Assembly (NCBI GenBank): GCA_036394575.1
Contig: DASWEY010000069.1
Span: forward strand, 21,451 to 85,450
DNA: 64,000 nt
DNA from: UKL13-2 sp036394575
GTDB lineage: Bacteria > Pseudomonadota > Gammaproteobacteria > Burkholderiales > Usitatibacteraceae
Direction: 5' to 3'
Position numbers and translations under genes: made by a program. Shown here one piece after another: positions 1 through 11,300 of the stretch. A model generated the notes under the pieces. The model was not told the origin of the DNA, searched no databases, and saw only the letters and a list, made by a program, of their open reading frames with translations. Position 1 is the stretch's first letter. Every line of letters begins with the position of its first letter.

Positions 1-853
1 GCAGATCGTGCAATTCGAGCGCGACGGCTATCTGTTTTTTCCCGGCCTGTTCACGCCCGCGGAAGTCAAAACCCTGACCGACGAAGTGCCGCGTCTGTAC
101 GCGCAGGATCGTCCGGAAAACGTTCGCGAAAAGACCGGCGGCGTGGTGCGCACCAATTTCGCGGCGCATCTGTACAGCGCGCCGTTCGCCCGCCTCGGCC
201 GACACCCGCGCATGATCGATCCGATCGTGCAGCTGTTCGATGAAGCGGTGTATATGCACCAGTTCAAGATCAACGGCAAACAGGCCTTCGACGGCGATGT
301 GTGGCAATGGCACCAGGATTTCGGCACCTGGCTGAACGACGACCAGATGCCTGAGCCGCGAGCGATGAATGTGGCGATCTTTCTCGATGAAGTGAACGAG
401 TTCAACGGCCCGCTGATGTTCATTCCCGGCAGCCACAAACTCGGCGTGCTCGAGGCGGGCCACGATGTCACCACCACCAGCTACCCGCTGTGGACCATCA
501 ATCACGACACCATCGCGCGGCTGGTGAAAAACGGCGGCGGCCTGACCACCGACGGCAATCGCGGCATCGTCGCCCCCAAGGGCTCGGCCGGTTCGATGAT
601 CCTGTTCCATTCCTGCCTGGTGCATGCCTCGACCTCGAATCTCTCGCCCTGGAATCGCGTCAGCGTGTACCTGAGCCTGTGCGCGGTATCGAATCATATC
701 CGCCGCTTCAAGCGCCCCGGCTACATCGCGCACCGCGATTTCACCCCGATCAAAACGCTGCCCGATGATTGCTTGCTGAAACCCTATCCGGTCGATCTGC
801 CCTGGAAGGACGGCACGCCCGAAGTGGAGTTGAAACCGAAGATGGCGGCGTAG
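1..853 (+). CDS. PhyH-family Fe(II)/2-oxoglutarate dioxygenase, 5' end outside window
   Basis: Probable non-haem iron oxygenase of the phytanoyl-CoA dioxygenase (PhyH) family, which hydroxylates small molecules using 2-oxoglutarate and O2. The reading frame is open to the left edge (frame 2), so the few residues before the GTG at 8 probably belong to the protein and the true start lies upstream. Counting from that GTG there are 281 residues. The metal-binding HxD is visible as WHQDFG (His102, Asp104), and a distal HSCLVHAS segment followed by NRVSVY would supply the second His and the 2-oxoglutarate-binding Arg. The opening FERDGYLFFPGLF is typical of the family N-terminus. The substrate cannot be read from sequence; ectoine- or proline-type hydroxylases share this fold. 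Confidence 0.85.
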   Translation, partial: QIVQFERDGYLFFPGLFTPAEVKTLTDEVPRLYAQDRPENVREKTGGVVRTNFAAHLYSAPFARLGRHPRMIDPIVQLFDEAVYMHQFKINGKQAFDGDVWQWHQDFGTWLNDDQMPEPRAMNVAIFLDEVNEFNGPLMFIPGSHKLGVLEAGHDVTTTSYPLWTINHDTIARLVKNGGGLTTDGNRGIVAPKGSAGSMILFHSCLVHASTSNLSPWNRVSVYLSLCAVSNHIRRFKRPGYIAHRDFTPIKTLPDDCLLKPYPVDLPWKDGTPEVELKPKMAA

Positions 854-914
854 CGTGATGGTGCAATGAGCCATCCGCAGTAAAATGACCTTTTGTGTTG
901 AAATGAGACCGATC

Positions 915-2396
915 ATGACCGCCCGCGATGCCATTCCAGCACTGACCAATCTCAACGCCGCCCAATTGCTGAACGATGTCTCCCGCCACTGGGACGCCGA
1001 GATCGTTCCGCAACTGATCGAGTACATCAAGCTGCCGGCGAAATCCCCCGGTTTCGACCCCGACTGGGCCAGGCATGGTTTCCTGGATGCCGCCATCGAG
1101 CAGGCGCGCCGCTGGGTGGCTGCGCAGGACATCAAGGGTTTGACGATGGAAGTGGTGCGCCAGGAAGGCCGCACGCCGGTGCTTTTTTTCGATATCCCGG
1201 CGACCGGCAATAATGACGCAAACCGTACCGTGCTGCTCTATGGCCATCTCGACAAGCAACCCGAGATGACCGGCTGGCGCCCCGGCCTGGGGCCATGGAC
1301 GCCGGTGCTGGAAGGTGAGGGCGAGGATCTCAAGCTGTATGGGCGCGGCAGCGCCGACGATGGTTATGCGGTGTTTGCCGCCATTGCCGCGATTGCCGCG
1401 CTCGACAAGCAGGGCGTGGCGCGGCCGCATTGCGTGGGCCTGATCGAAACCTGCGAGGAAAGCGGCAGCGACGATCTGCCGATTTATCTCGAAATGCTGG
1501 CGCCGCGCATGGGCGCGGTGCAGCTGGTGATCGCGCTTGACTCCGGCGCCGGCAATTACGATCAAATGTGGGTCACGACTTCACTGCGCGGCCTCGTCAA
1601 CGGTACGCTGACGGTGGATGTGCTGACCGAGGGTGTGCACTCGGGCGATGCCGGCGGCGTGGTGCCGTCCTCGTTCCGTATCGCGCGGCAATTGCTGGAT
1701 CGCATCGACGATTCGCGCACCGGCGTGGTCAAGCCCAAAGAGTTCAATTGCGAAATTCCCGCCGAGCGTATCGCGCAGGCCAGGCAGGCGGCGGATATTC
1801 TCGGCGAATCGATGTGGAAGCGTTTCCCCTGGGCCGCGTGTTGCGATGGCCCGCAGATTTTTGTGCAGCCGACCACCAAGGATCCGGTCGAACTGATCCT
1901 GAATCGCACCTGGCGCGCAGCCCTGGCCGTGATCGGCGCCGATGGCCTGCCGCCGATTCAAACCGCCGGCAATGTGCAGCGCCCGCGCACCGCGTTGAAA
2001 CTCTCGCTGCGCCTGCCGCCCCTGGTCGACGGCGACCGCGCCGCCGTCAGCCTGAAGAAAACGCTGGAAAGCGATCCGCCCAATGCGGCCGGCGTCACCT
2101 TCCACTACGAGCAAGCCGCCACCGGCTGGAACGCGCCCGCCAGCCAGCCCTGGCTGTCGGCCCTGCTGGATGCCGCCTCGCAAACCTATTACGGCAAGCC
2201 GGCTGCCTATATGGGCGAGGGTGGCACGATTCCGTTCATGGGCATGCTCGGTGTGAAGTTCCCGAAGGCGCAAATGCTGGTCACCGGCGTGCTCGGACCG
2301 AAGTCGAATGCGCATGGGCCCAACGAGTTTTTACATATTCCGTATGCCAAGAAATTGACCGCGGCGGTGGCGATGGTGCTGGCCGGAACGCGTTAA
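915..2396 (+). CDS. M20-family metallopeptidase
   Basis: Zinc-dependent exopeptidase or amidase of the M20 (ArgE/DapE/CPG2/carnosinase) family, probably cytoplasmic because no signal peptide is present. The first metal motif is GHLDKQPEMTGW (His111, Asp113 from the 915 start), followed by GRGSADDG with the bridging Asp and ETCEESGS with the catalytic Glu pair (181/182). About 493 residues is normal for carnosinase-like members. In-frame ATGs lie at 885, 903 and 915; 915 is preferred because homology-like sequence begins about there and a GAGA stretch precedes it, but none has a strong ribosome site. The gene follows the dioxygenase by about 60 bases and could be cotranscribed. Substrate unknown. 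Confidence 0.85.
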   Translation: MTARDAIPALTNLNAAQLLNDVSRHWDAEIVPQLIEYIKLPAKSPGFDPDWARHGFLDAAIEQARRWVAAQDIKGLTMEVVRQEGRTPVLFFDIPATGNNDANRTVLLYGHLDKQPEMTGWRPGLGPWTPVLEGEGEDLKLYGRGSADDGYAVFAAIAAIAALDKQGVARPHCVGLIETCEESGSDDLPIYLEMLAPRMGAVQLVIALDSGAGNYDQMWVTTSLRGLVNGTLTVDVLTEGVHSGDAGGVVPSSFRIARQLLDRIDDSRTGVVKPKEFNCEIPAERIAQARQAADILGESMWKRFPWAACCDGPQIFVQPTTKDPVELILNRTWRAALAVIGADGLPPIQTAGNVQRPRTALKLSLRLPPLVDGDRAAVSLKKTLESDPPNAAGVTFHYEQAATGWNAPASQPWLSALLDAASQTYYGKPAAYMGEGGTIPFMGMLGVKFPKAQMLVTGVLGPKSNAHGPNEFLHIPYAKKLTAAVAMVLAGTR

Positions 2397-2405
2397 CCTG
2401 AAATA

Positions 2406-2471
2406 AAACTCCAGCATTGGCGCGCCTTTCGGAGCTTTTTTGCTTCAAACACCGCACCAATACTGGAGTTT
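2406..2471. repeat. Palindromic interspersed element, copy 1 (arm types a/a)
   Basis: A 66-base palindrome starting 9 bases after the M20 stop codon. The outer arms AAACTCCAGCATTGG (2406-2420) and CCAATACTGGAGTTT (2457-2471) pair with a single G-T position. This is one of six related elements in the window. Both ends carry the CAGCATTGG type, as in copy 2. Confidence 0.8.
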
Positions 2472-2550
2472 CACTTGCTGATGAACACCCGGTGTCATGC
2501 CAAGGTCGTATTGATTACTTCGTTCTTCACCCCATTCTCCGGTCACCGCC

Positions 2551-4839
2551 ATGCCCAAGCTCCTGAAATATTCACTGATCGCCGTTGCCGCACTCCTGAT
2601 CCTGCTGGTGGCCGCCGCCGCGATCATCGCCGCGACCTTCAATCCGAACGATTACAAGCCCACCATCATCAAGCTGGTGCAGGAAAAGAAGCAGCGCACC
2701 CTGTCGATTCCCGGCGAGATCAAGCTGACCTTTTTCCCGCGCATCGGCGCCGACCTCGGCAAGCTGTCGATATCCGAGCCGCGCAGCAATGTTGAATTTG
2801 CCTCGGTGGAACATGCCCAGGTATCGCTGGCGCTGCTGCCGCTGTTTTCCAAACAGTTTGTGGTCGACCGCCTCAGCGTCGATGGACTGAGGGCCAATAT
2901 CCAGCATCGCAAGGACGGCGGCAGCAATTTCGACGATCTGCTCGGCAAGGACGGCGCAGTTGACGCCAAGGCCGAAGCCAGGGCGGACAGCAAGGCCGCG
3001 ACGGCGGTTACGCCGGTCAACCTGGATATCGGCGCCATCGCCATCACCAATGGCAGCGTGAACTACCGTGATGAGGCGGCCAATCGCTCGGTGTCCATCA
3101 GCAAGCTGCAGTTGCGCACTGGGCCGATCGCCGACGGCAAAAAAAGCGATATCGATTTCAGCGCCGATATCAGCGGCAAGAATCCGGACCTGGGCTTGAG
3201 CATCAAGCTGAAAAGCGATTTCACGCCTGACCTGGGCCGGCAGCATTTTGTGCTGAACAAGATCGATGCTGCCATCAATGGCGGTGCGGTCGGCTTCAGC
3301 GACATCAAGCTGACCCTCGGCGGCAATGTCGATGTGCAGGCTGCGAGCAGGCAATTTTCACTCGATGCCCTGGCGCTGTCGCTCGACGCCAGGCAGAGCG
3401 CGCAGGCGCTGCAACTGAAAGTGTCGGCGCCGAAACTGAGCGTGACCGACGCCAGGGTGGCCGGCGACAAGATCGCAGTAGATGCAAAGATGACCGAAGC
3501 CGCGCGCAGCATCGAGGCGAAATTCTCCCTGCCCGCATTCGAGGGCTCGGCCAAGGCATTCAGGATTCCGGCGATGGCGCTGGAAGCCAATGTGCGTCAG
3601 GACGCGCTCAGCGTCGCTGCCAGGTTGAGCGGCGAAATTGACGGCGACATGGAAGGCATGGTGTTTCGCGCCCCCAAACTCGCGCTCACCGTAGATGGCA
3701 AGCAGGGTGATATCGCCATCCACAGCGAATCGCACATCGATCTGCTCGCCAATCTGAAAACGGAACTGATCCAGCTCGCGCTCAATGGCAAGCTCGATAC
3801 CAGCACGCTAGATGCCAAATTCGCCATGCGCAATTTCGCCAAGCCGCTCTATACCTTCGATGTCGGCATCGACGCCATCGACGTCGACCGCTACCTCGGC
3901 AAAGGCGAGGGTAATGCGAAGTCGGCGGCCGCCCCGGCCCCGGCCAAGGCGGGGCCGGAAAAGCCGATCGACCTGAGCGCGCTGAAAGCGCTCAATGCCG
4001 AGGGCAAGGTCAAAGTGGGCAGCCTGAAAGTGGCCAACATCAAAACCGCCAATCTGAACATGCAGCTGCACGCCGCCGGCGGCAAGCTTGAATTGAGCCC
4101 GCTGACGGCATCGCTCTACGGTGGCAGCGTCGCCGGTGCGCTGACGGCCAATGCCAGCACGCCGCCGCGCTTTGCCATCAGGCAGAACTTCAACAAGGTC
4201 AATATCGGCCCGCTGCTGAAGGACGCCATCGACAAGGATATTCTTGAGGGTCAGGGCAATATCGCGCTCGATGTCGCGACCACCGGCGCCACTGTCACGC
4301 AATTGAAAAAAGACCTGGCCGGCAGCGCGCGTGTCGAACTGAAAGAGGGTGCGCTCAAGGGCATCAACCTCGCCGCCGCTATCCGCAATGCCCAATCGAT
4401 GCTCGGCGGCGGACAGGCGGGCGGCTCGTCGCAGGGCACCGCCAGCGCGCAGGACAAAACCGATTTCAGCGAATTCGGGGCCAGCTTCAAAATCGTAAAC
4501 GGCGTCGCGCATAACGACGATCTCGTCCTGAAATCGCCATTGATCCGCGTCGGCGGCAATGGCGACATCAACATCGGCGAAGACCGCCTCGATTACACCG
4601 TGTCCGCGACCGTGGTGCCCACCCTGCAAGGCCAGGGCGGCCCCGAATTGCAGGCCTTGAAGGGACTCACTGTACCGGTGAAGCTGAGCGGCCCATTCGC
4701 CGCGATCGGTTGGAAAATCGATTTCGCCGGCCTTGCCAGCGGCGTGGCCAAACAGAAAATCGACGAGCAGAAAGACCAGCTGAAATCGAAGCTGCAGGAT
4801 CAGTTGAAAGACCGATTGAAGGGGTTGCTGGGCAAGTAA
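2551..4839 (+). CDS. AsmA family protein
   Basis: Large inner-membrane-anchored protein of the AsmA family (762 residues). Members of the wider AsmA/TamB/YhdP group take part in phospholipid transport and outer-membrane homeostasis. A single N-terminal membrane segment (about residues 6-29) is followed by the family hallmark NPNDYKPTIIKLVQEK and then a long, presumably periplasmic, beta-rich body. The C-terminal AsmA region includes a DRLDYTVSATVV-like segment near residue 680 and ends in a Lys/Gln-rich helix. An Ala/Pro/Lys linker occurs at about residues 455-475. The gene stands alone. A second, very different AsmA-domain protein lies at 38181-41234. Confidence 0.9.
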   Translation: MPKLLKYSLIAVAALLILLVAAAAIIAATFNPNDYKPTIIKLVQEKKQRTLSIPGEIKLTFFPRIGADLGKLSISEPRSNVEFASVEHAQVSLALLPLFSKQFVVDRLSVDGLRANIQHRKDGGSNFDDLLGKDGAVDAKAEARADSKAATAVTPVNLDIGAIAITNGSVNYRDEAANRSVSISKLQLRTGPIADGKKSDIDFSADISGKNPDLGLSIKLKSDFTPDLGRQHFVLNKIDAAINGGAVGFSDIKLTLGGNVDVQAASRQFSLDALALSLDARQSAQALQLKVSAPKLSVTDARVAGDKIAVDAKMTEAARSIEAKFSLPAFEGSAKAFRIPAMALEANVRQDALSVAARLSGEIDGDMEGMVFRAPKLALTVDGKQGDIAIHSESHIDLLANLKTELIQLALNGKLDTSTLDAKFAMRNFAKPLYTFDVGIDAIDVDRYLGKGEGNAKSAAAPAPAKAGPEKPIDLSALKALNAEGKVKVGSLKVANIKTANLNMQLHAAGGKLELSPLTASLYGGSVAGALTANASTPPRFAIRQNFNKVNIGPLLKDAIDKDILEGQGNIALDVATTGATVTQLKKDLAGSARVELKEGALKGINLAAAIRNAQSMLGGGQAGGSSQGTASAQDKTDFSEFGASFKIVNGVAHNDDLVLKSPLIRVGGNGDINIGEDRLDYTVSATVVPTLQGQGGPELQALKGLTVPVKLSGPFAAIGWKIDFAGLASGVAKQKIDEQKDQLKSKLQDQLKDRLKGLLGK

Positions 4840-5325
4840 GGGGACGGCAATTAGTTTGCGAGATAAAGATAGTCGTTCGTAAATAGCGGGGCCGTCATAT
4901 AAAAGGCAATCCAGAAAGCAAGGCACTGCACTTGCCTAAGCAACCTGACTGGGCAGGAAAACTGTCTTCACGGGAAAACAAAACCCCGGCATTGGCGCGC
5001 TTTCCAGAGCATTTTTGCTCCAAACGCCGCGCCAATGCTGGGGTTTGATTTTTATAGCCGGCAGATGGATGGCACCTTACCGCCAACCACGGAAATGACC
5101 AAGAACGCGCGCAGGTCGATATCCGCATAAATGTTGTCGTTGCCGATGCGGGGAAGTGGGCTTGTCGCGACCCGTTACCGACGCCCGGGCTGACTGGCCG
5201 CATCACGCGGCCGGCACCTTGCCGCCACAGATTTGCCGCAATTCGGCGATCGCGGTCATGATTTTCACGGATTCTGCTTATATGATTGCCCTGCCGTTGA
5301 AATGGACGGCGTCAAAGGGGGATTC
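4840..5325. other. Intergenic region, 486 bases, without a convincing gene
   Basis: Between the AsmA gene and the macroglobulin gene. It holds repeat copy 2 (4981-5046). The rest contains only short open frames. On the minus strand 5055-5174 is a 40-codon open stretch without a start codon, ending GGKVPSICRL, which could be a gene remnant but is too short to call. Confidence 0.6.
4981..5046. repeat. Palindromic interspersed element, copy 2 (arm types a/a)
   Basis: A 66-base palindrome with 19-base outer arms: AAACCCCGGCATTGGCGCG (4981-4999) pairs with CGCGCCAATGCTGGGGTTT (5028-5046) with one mismatch. It lies about 140 bases after the AsmA stop. A-rich sequence on the left and a T-rich run on the right (GATTTTTA) resemble a bidirectional terminator. 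Confidence 0.85.
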
Positions 5326-8300
5326 ATGAAGTTCATTGCCGCTGCGCGCGACCTCGCTGTCAAATCGGGGCGCATTCTTGCCCGTCTGCCGGGCCTTGTC
5401 CTGAAACCGCTGTTCGGCGATTTATCCTGGCAGGCGCCGCGCTGGGCGCGCTGGCTGGGTAGAAAATTCGCGGCCGGCGGGCGCGCGGCGATGCGGCGAC
5501 CGCGCCATGCCGCGGCCCTGCTGGTGCTGGCGGCAGCGCTGGGCGCCGGCGGCGCCTGGACCTGGAAATGGTGGCAGGCGCGGCCCAAGCCGATCGAGGT
5601 GACGGCGACGGTACAGAACCCGTCGCGCACCCCGCTGGAAAGCGAAGATGACGCTTCACCGCGCCCTTTGTTGATCCGTTTTTCGCAATCGGTGGCGCCC
5701 CTGTCGATGAGCGGCAAGGAGGTGGCGCAAGGCATTACCGTCGCCCCCGCGCTGGAAGGCAAGTGGAAATGGGCTTCGGACAAGCAGCTCGAGTTTCAGC
5801 CCAAGGAGGATTGGCCGATTGGTGCGGAGTACGCCGTGACCATCGACAAAACGGCAGTCGCCGACCACATCGTCCTGGCCCGCCCCACGCTCAAGTTCGA
5901 GACGCCGGCCTTCATCGCCAAGGTGACGCGTGCCGAGTTCTATCAGGACCCGGTCAATCCCGCGCTGAAAAAAGCGGTGTTCGATATCAATTTCACGCAG
6001 CCGGTGAATACGACCGAGCTGGAAAAACGCATCGCCCTCAAACTCGCCGGGCAATCCGAAGGCATCTGGGGCGTGGGCCGCGAAACCACCAAATTCACGG
6101 TGAGTTATGACAAGCTGAAACTGAATGCCTTTGTGCATTCCGAAACCCTGCAAACCCCGCAGGAAGACAGCAGCATTGCGCTGAAGGTCGGCAAGGGCCT
6201 GCTTGCCGCGCGCGCCGGCAAGCCCTTCGATGAGGCCATCGATCGCAGCGTACGCGTGCCCGGCCTCGCCAGTCTCAATGTCACCGAGCTGTCGGTCAAT
6301 GTCGCGCAGAACGCAAAAAACGAACCTGAGCAAATCATCACCACCGCGCTCTCGGCCAGCACTATGGAAAAGGACATCAAGGCGGCCACCACCGCCTGGC
6401 TGCTGCCGGTTTACAGCCCGACGCAGAAGAAGGAAGAGCGCAAGCGGCCCTATCGCTGGGGCAATCCGCAGGAGATTTCCGAGGCGGTGCTGAAGGAATC
6501 GACCAAACTGGAGACCGAACTGGTGGCCGGCGAACGCGAACATAGCGAAGCCCATGTGTTCAAGTACAACGCCCCGGTGGGCCGCTATGTGTATGTGCAG
6601 ATCGAGCGCGGCCTCAAATCGTTCGGCGGCTACACGCTGGCCAAGCGTGTGCAGCAGGTGCTGCGCGTGCCGCCGATCCCGCCGCAGCTCAACATCATGG
6701 GCCAGGGCTCCCTGCTGGCGATGAGCGGCGAAAAGAAAGTGGCGGTGCTGGTGCGCGACCTGCCCGGCCTGCGCATGGAGATGGGCCGCGTGCTGCCGGC
6801 GCAGCTGCAGCACCTGATTTCGCAGTCGGAAGGCAATTTCGACAAGCCGCAGTTTTTTGGCGCCTTCGGCATGGACAATCTTGCCGAGCGTTTCGAAAAG
6901 AAAATTCCGCTGCCGCGCCTCAAACAGGGCAAGGCGCATTACGAGGCGCTCAACCTGGGCGACTATCTGAAAAAAGATGGTGCCGACAAGCGCGGCATTT
7001 TCCTGTTGCACGTACAGGGCTACGACCCGAAAGTGCGCGAGCCGGCCAAGGCCCAACCGGCCGATGACGAGGCGGAAGATTCGGGCGATGGCCGGCGCCG
7101 CAGCGAGGACGAAGGTGAAGGCGAAGGAGAGGGCGAAAGCGAAGAAAGCAATGGCGAGGACGCCGGGCCGGTGTCGGCGCGCGAAGACTTCCGCCTGATC
7201 CTGGTCACCGATCTGGGTGTGCTGGTGAAGCGCTCGCTCGACGGCAGCCAGGATGTGTTCGTGCAATCGATCGCCACGGGGCTGCCGGTGGCAGGTGCCG
7301 AGGTGGAAGTGATCGGCAAGAACGGCCTCACCCTGTTTGCGCAGACCACCGATGCAACGGGCCGCGCGCAATTCGCCAAACTGGAAAACCTGTCGCGCGA
7401 ACGCACCCCGCTGATGTACCTGGTGAAGAAAGCCGGCGACTTCAGCTTCCTGCCGCTCAATCGCCGCGATCGCGGGCTGGATTTTTCGCGCTTCGATATC
7501 GGCGGCATCCGCAACACCCTGCAGCCTGGCCAATTGTCGGCCTACCTGTTTTCGGATCGCGGCATTTACCGGCCGGGCGATACCTTCAATATCGGCATGA
7601 TCGTGAAAGCCGCCAGCTGGGCCACGACCGTGGCTGGCCTGCCGCTGGAAGTCGAGGTAACCGATCCACGCGGCCTCAGCATCAAACGCGAGAAAATCAA
7701 GCTGGCGGCGGGCGGCTTCAATGAACTCTCGCACGCGACGCAGGAGACGTCGCCGACCGGCAACTACGGCATCAATCTCTACACCGTCAAGGACGGCCAG
7801 GCCAATACCCTGCTGGGCTCAACCTCGGTGCGCGTGCAGGAATTTTTGCCGGATCGCATGAAGGTCACGGCCAAGCTGTCCAGCGAGGCGGGCGAGGGCT
7901 GGGTATCGCCGAGTGAACTGAAGGCCAAGGTGAATGCACAGAACCTGTTCGGCACCCCGGCCGCCAATCGCCGTGTGGAGGCGACCCTGACCCTGCAGCC
8001 GGCGTATCCCGCGTTCCGCAGCTATCCCGATCATCGCTTTTACGATCCGCTGCGCGCCAAGGAAGGTTATTCGGACAAGCTTGCCGAGGCCACCACCGAC
8101 GAAGAGGGCAATGCCGAATTCGATCTCGATCTCGCGCGCTATGCCAAGGCCACCTATCGCCTGCATTTCCTGGCGCGCGCCTTCGAGGCCGAGGGCGGGC
8201 GCAGCGTGGCCGCCGATACGGCGGCGATGGTGTCCGAGCTACCCTTCCTGGTCGGCTTCAAGGCGGATGGCGATCTGGCCTATGTGTCGAAAGGTTCGAA

Positions 8301-11300
8301 GCGCATCGTCAATCTGATCGCCATCGATCCCAAGGCGAAGAAGAGCGCGGTCAAGGATCTGATGCTGGAACTGGTCGAGCGTCGCTATGTATCGGTGCTG
8401 GTGAAGCAGCCGAATGGCACCTACAAATACGAATCGAAACCGAAAGAAATCCCCGTCAAGGACAGCCCGCTGTCGATTCCGGCCGGCGGCTTCAATCTGG
8501 CGCTGGCGACCGATACGCCCGGCAATTTCTTCTATCGCATTCGCGATGCGCAAAATATCGAGCAGAACCGCATCGAGTATTCGGTGGCCGGTGCCGGCAA
8601 TGTCACACGCTCCCTGGACCGCAATGCCGAGTTGCAACTGATGCTGAAAAGCAAGGATGTGGCGGCCGGCGAGGAGATCGAAATCAGCATTCGCGCGTCC
8701 TATGCGGGTGCCGGTCTCATCACCGTCGAGCGCGACCGCGTCTATGCGCATCAATGGTTCAAGGCGGCCACGCAATCCTCGGTGCAGAAGATTCGCCTGC
8801 CTGCCGATTTCGAGGGCAATGGCTATGTGACGGTGCAGTACATCCGCGATCCGGGCTCGGACGAAATTTTCATGAGCCCGCTGTCGTATGGCACCGTGCC
8901 GTTCTCGGTCAACCTCGAAAAGCGCAGCAATAAATTGACTTTCGCGGCACCCGCCAAGGTCAAGCCGGGAGAGGTGCTGAAAATAAAACTGACGGCGGCA
9001 CAGCCAACGCGTGCGGTGGTGTTCGCGGTCGACGAAGGCATCCTGCAGGTGGCGCGCTATCAGATGGCCGATCCGCTGGCGCATTTCTTCCAGAAGCGTT
9101 CGCTCGATGTGCGCACTTCGCAAATCCTCGATTTGATCCTGCCCGAGTTCAAGAAGCTGATGCAGGCGGCGGCCCCCGGCGGCGATGCCGAGGGCGCGCT
9201 GGGCAAGAACCTGAACCCCTTCAGGCGCAAGCGCGACAAGCCGGCGGTGTACTGGTCGGGCATTGTCGACGTCAGCGGCGAGCGCGAATTCAGCTACACC
9301 GTGCCGGATACCTTCAACGGCAGCCTGCGCCTGATGGCGGTGGCGGTGAACGACCAGTCTATCGGCACGCTCTCCGACAAGACCCTCGTGCAAGGTGACT
9401 TTGTGCTGTCGCCGAATGCGCCGCTGGCGGTGGCGCCGGGCGATGAGTTCGAGGTTTCGGTGGGCGTGGCCAATAACGTTGCCGGCTCGGGCAAAGCGGC
9501 GCCAGTATCGGTCAGTTTGAAGGCCTCACCCCATCTCGAGATTGTCGGCGCCGATACCCAGGCACTGACCATCGGCGAGCGCAAGGAGAGCGTGGCGATC
9601 TATCGCCTGAAAGCGAAAACCGGCGCCGCGTCCAGGCTGGGTTCGGCCACACTCGCGTTCTCGGTGCAGCTCAAGGATCAGCCGGAAAAATCGGCGAAGC
9701 TGTCGACCGATCTTAGCGTGCGTCCGGCCGGGCCGTATTACACGCAGGTCACGGTCGGCAGTTTCACCGGCAGCCAGGAGGTGGCGATCAAGCGCGAGGT
9801 GTTCGGCGAATATAGCAAGGGCGAGGCGGCGGTGTCTGCGCTGCCCCTGGTGATCGCCAATGGCCTTACCGCCTATCTCGATAACTTCCCGCATATGTGC
9901 ACCGAGCAGATCACCAGCCGCGCCATGCCGGCGGTGATTCTCGGCCAGCGTCCCGAGTTCGGCGCGCGCGATGCCAAGGACCAATCGGCCAAGGTGGAAA
10001 AATCGTTTGCCGATGCCATTGCGGTATTGCGTTCACGGCAAAACGCGGAGGGTGGTTTCGGCCTGTGGACGGCCTCGGTGGAAGCCGATGAATACGCCTC
10101 GGTCTATGCCATTCACCTGCTGCTGGAAGCGCGCGAGCGCGGCATGAATGTGCCGACCGACATGATGGCCAAAAGCAATGCCTGGCTTCAACAACTGGCG
10201 GCCAGCCCGGCGCGCGATCTGTGGGATGTGCGCACACGCGCCTATGCGGTGTATTTGCTGACGCGGCAAAGCACCATCACCACCGCCTACCTTGCGGCCC
10301 TGCGCGAAACCCTCGACAAGAAATATGCAGGGGTCTGGGAGAAGGATTCGGCGGCGGTATTCATGGCGGCCAGCTACAAGCTGATGAAGGATGATCGCCT
10401 GGCCGGCAAGTTGATGGATGAGCCGATCGCGCTGCTGTCGAAGCGCGGCGAACCCTACAGGTATGAACGCTATTACGACAACACCATCCGCGATGCGCAA
10501 ACGCTGTATATCGCCTCCAAGCATTTCCCGGAGCGCGCGCGCAAGCTGGATTTCGCGACCATGGGTTCGATGGTCAAGACCATTCAGGACGGCCGCTTCA
10601 ATACCCATTCCGCCGCCTATGTGATCCTGGCGCTCGATGCCTATGCCAGCACCATCGACAGCAAGGTGGCCGGCAAATTGTCGATCGCCGAAATCGGCCG
10701 CGACGGCAAGGCGCAGGCGCTGGCTTTGCCGGCCAATCTGTTGCCGCGCGTCAGCTTTGCCGATACGGCTGCCAAGCTCAAGTTCGGCAACGATAGCGGG
10801 CTCACCACGTATTTCGCGGTGGCCGAATCGGGCTTTGATCGGACGCCGCCGATGACGGAACTGAAATCCGGCATGGAAATCGTCCGCGAATATCTCGACG
10901 GCCAGGGCAATCCGATCGGCAACGTGAAGGTCGGTGATGAAATCACCGTGCGCCTCAGGTTCCGCGCCATCGGTCGCGATTATGTGCCGAGTGCCGCCCT
11001 GGTGGATTTGCTGCCGGGTGGTTTTGAGCCGGTATTGAATCCGACCGTAGCACCGGTGCTGGCCACGGAAAGCAAGAAGAAGCCCGGCTATGTGGACCGC
11101 CTCGGCAATGTCGGCAGTTGGGCGGTGGATTACAGCGATGTGCGCGAGGATCGCGTGGTGCTGTATGGCCGCGTCAATGCCAGCGTCGCGGAATATCGTT
11201 ATCGCATCCGCGCCACCAATGTCGGCACCTTCGTGGTTCCGCCGGCCTATGGCGAATCGCTGTATGAACGCGATGTGCAGGCGCGCTCCTTGCCGGGGAA

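Noticed and set aside
5055..5174. 40-codon minus-strand open stretch ending GGKVPSICRL, possibly a gene remnant
   Set aside because: No start codon, short, and no match to anything else in the window. A pseudogene call would need a homologue.
5656..7734. 692-codon open frame on the minus strand
   Set aside because: It lies entirely opposite the macroglobulin gene, is His/Arg/Gln-rich nonsense typical of the reverse of GC-rich codons, and has no recognisable domain.
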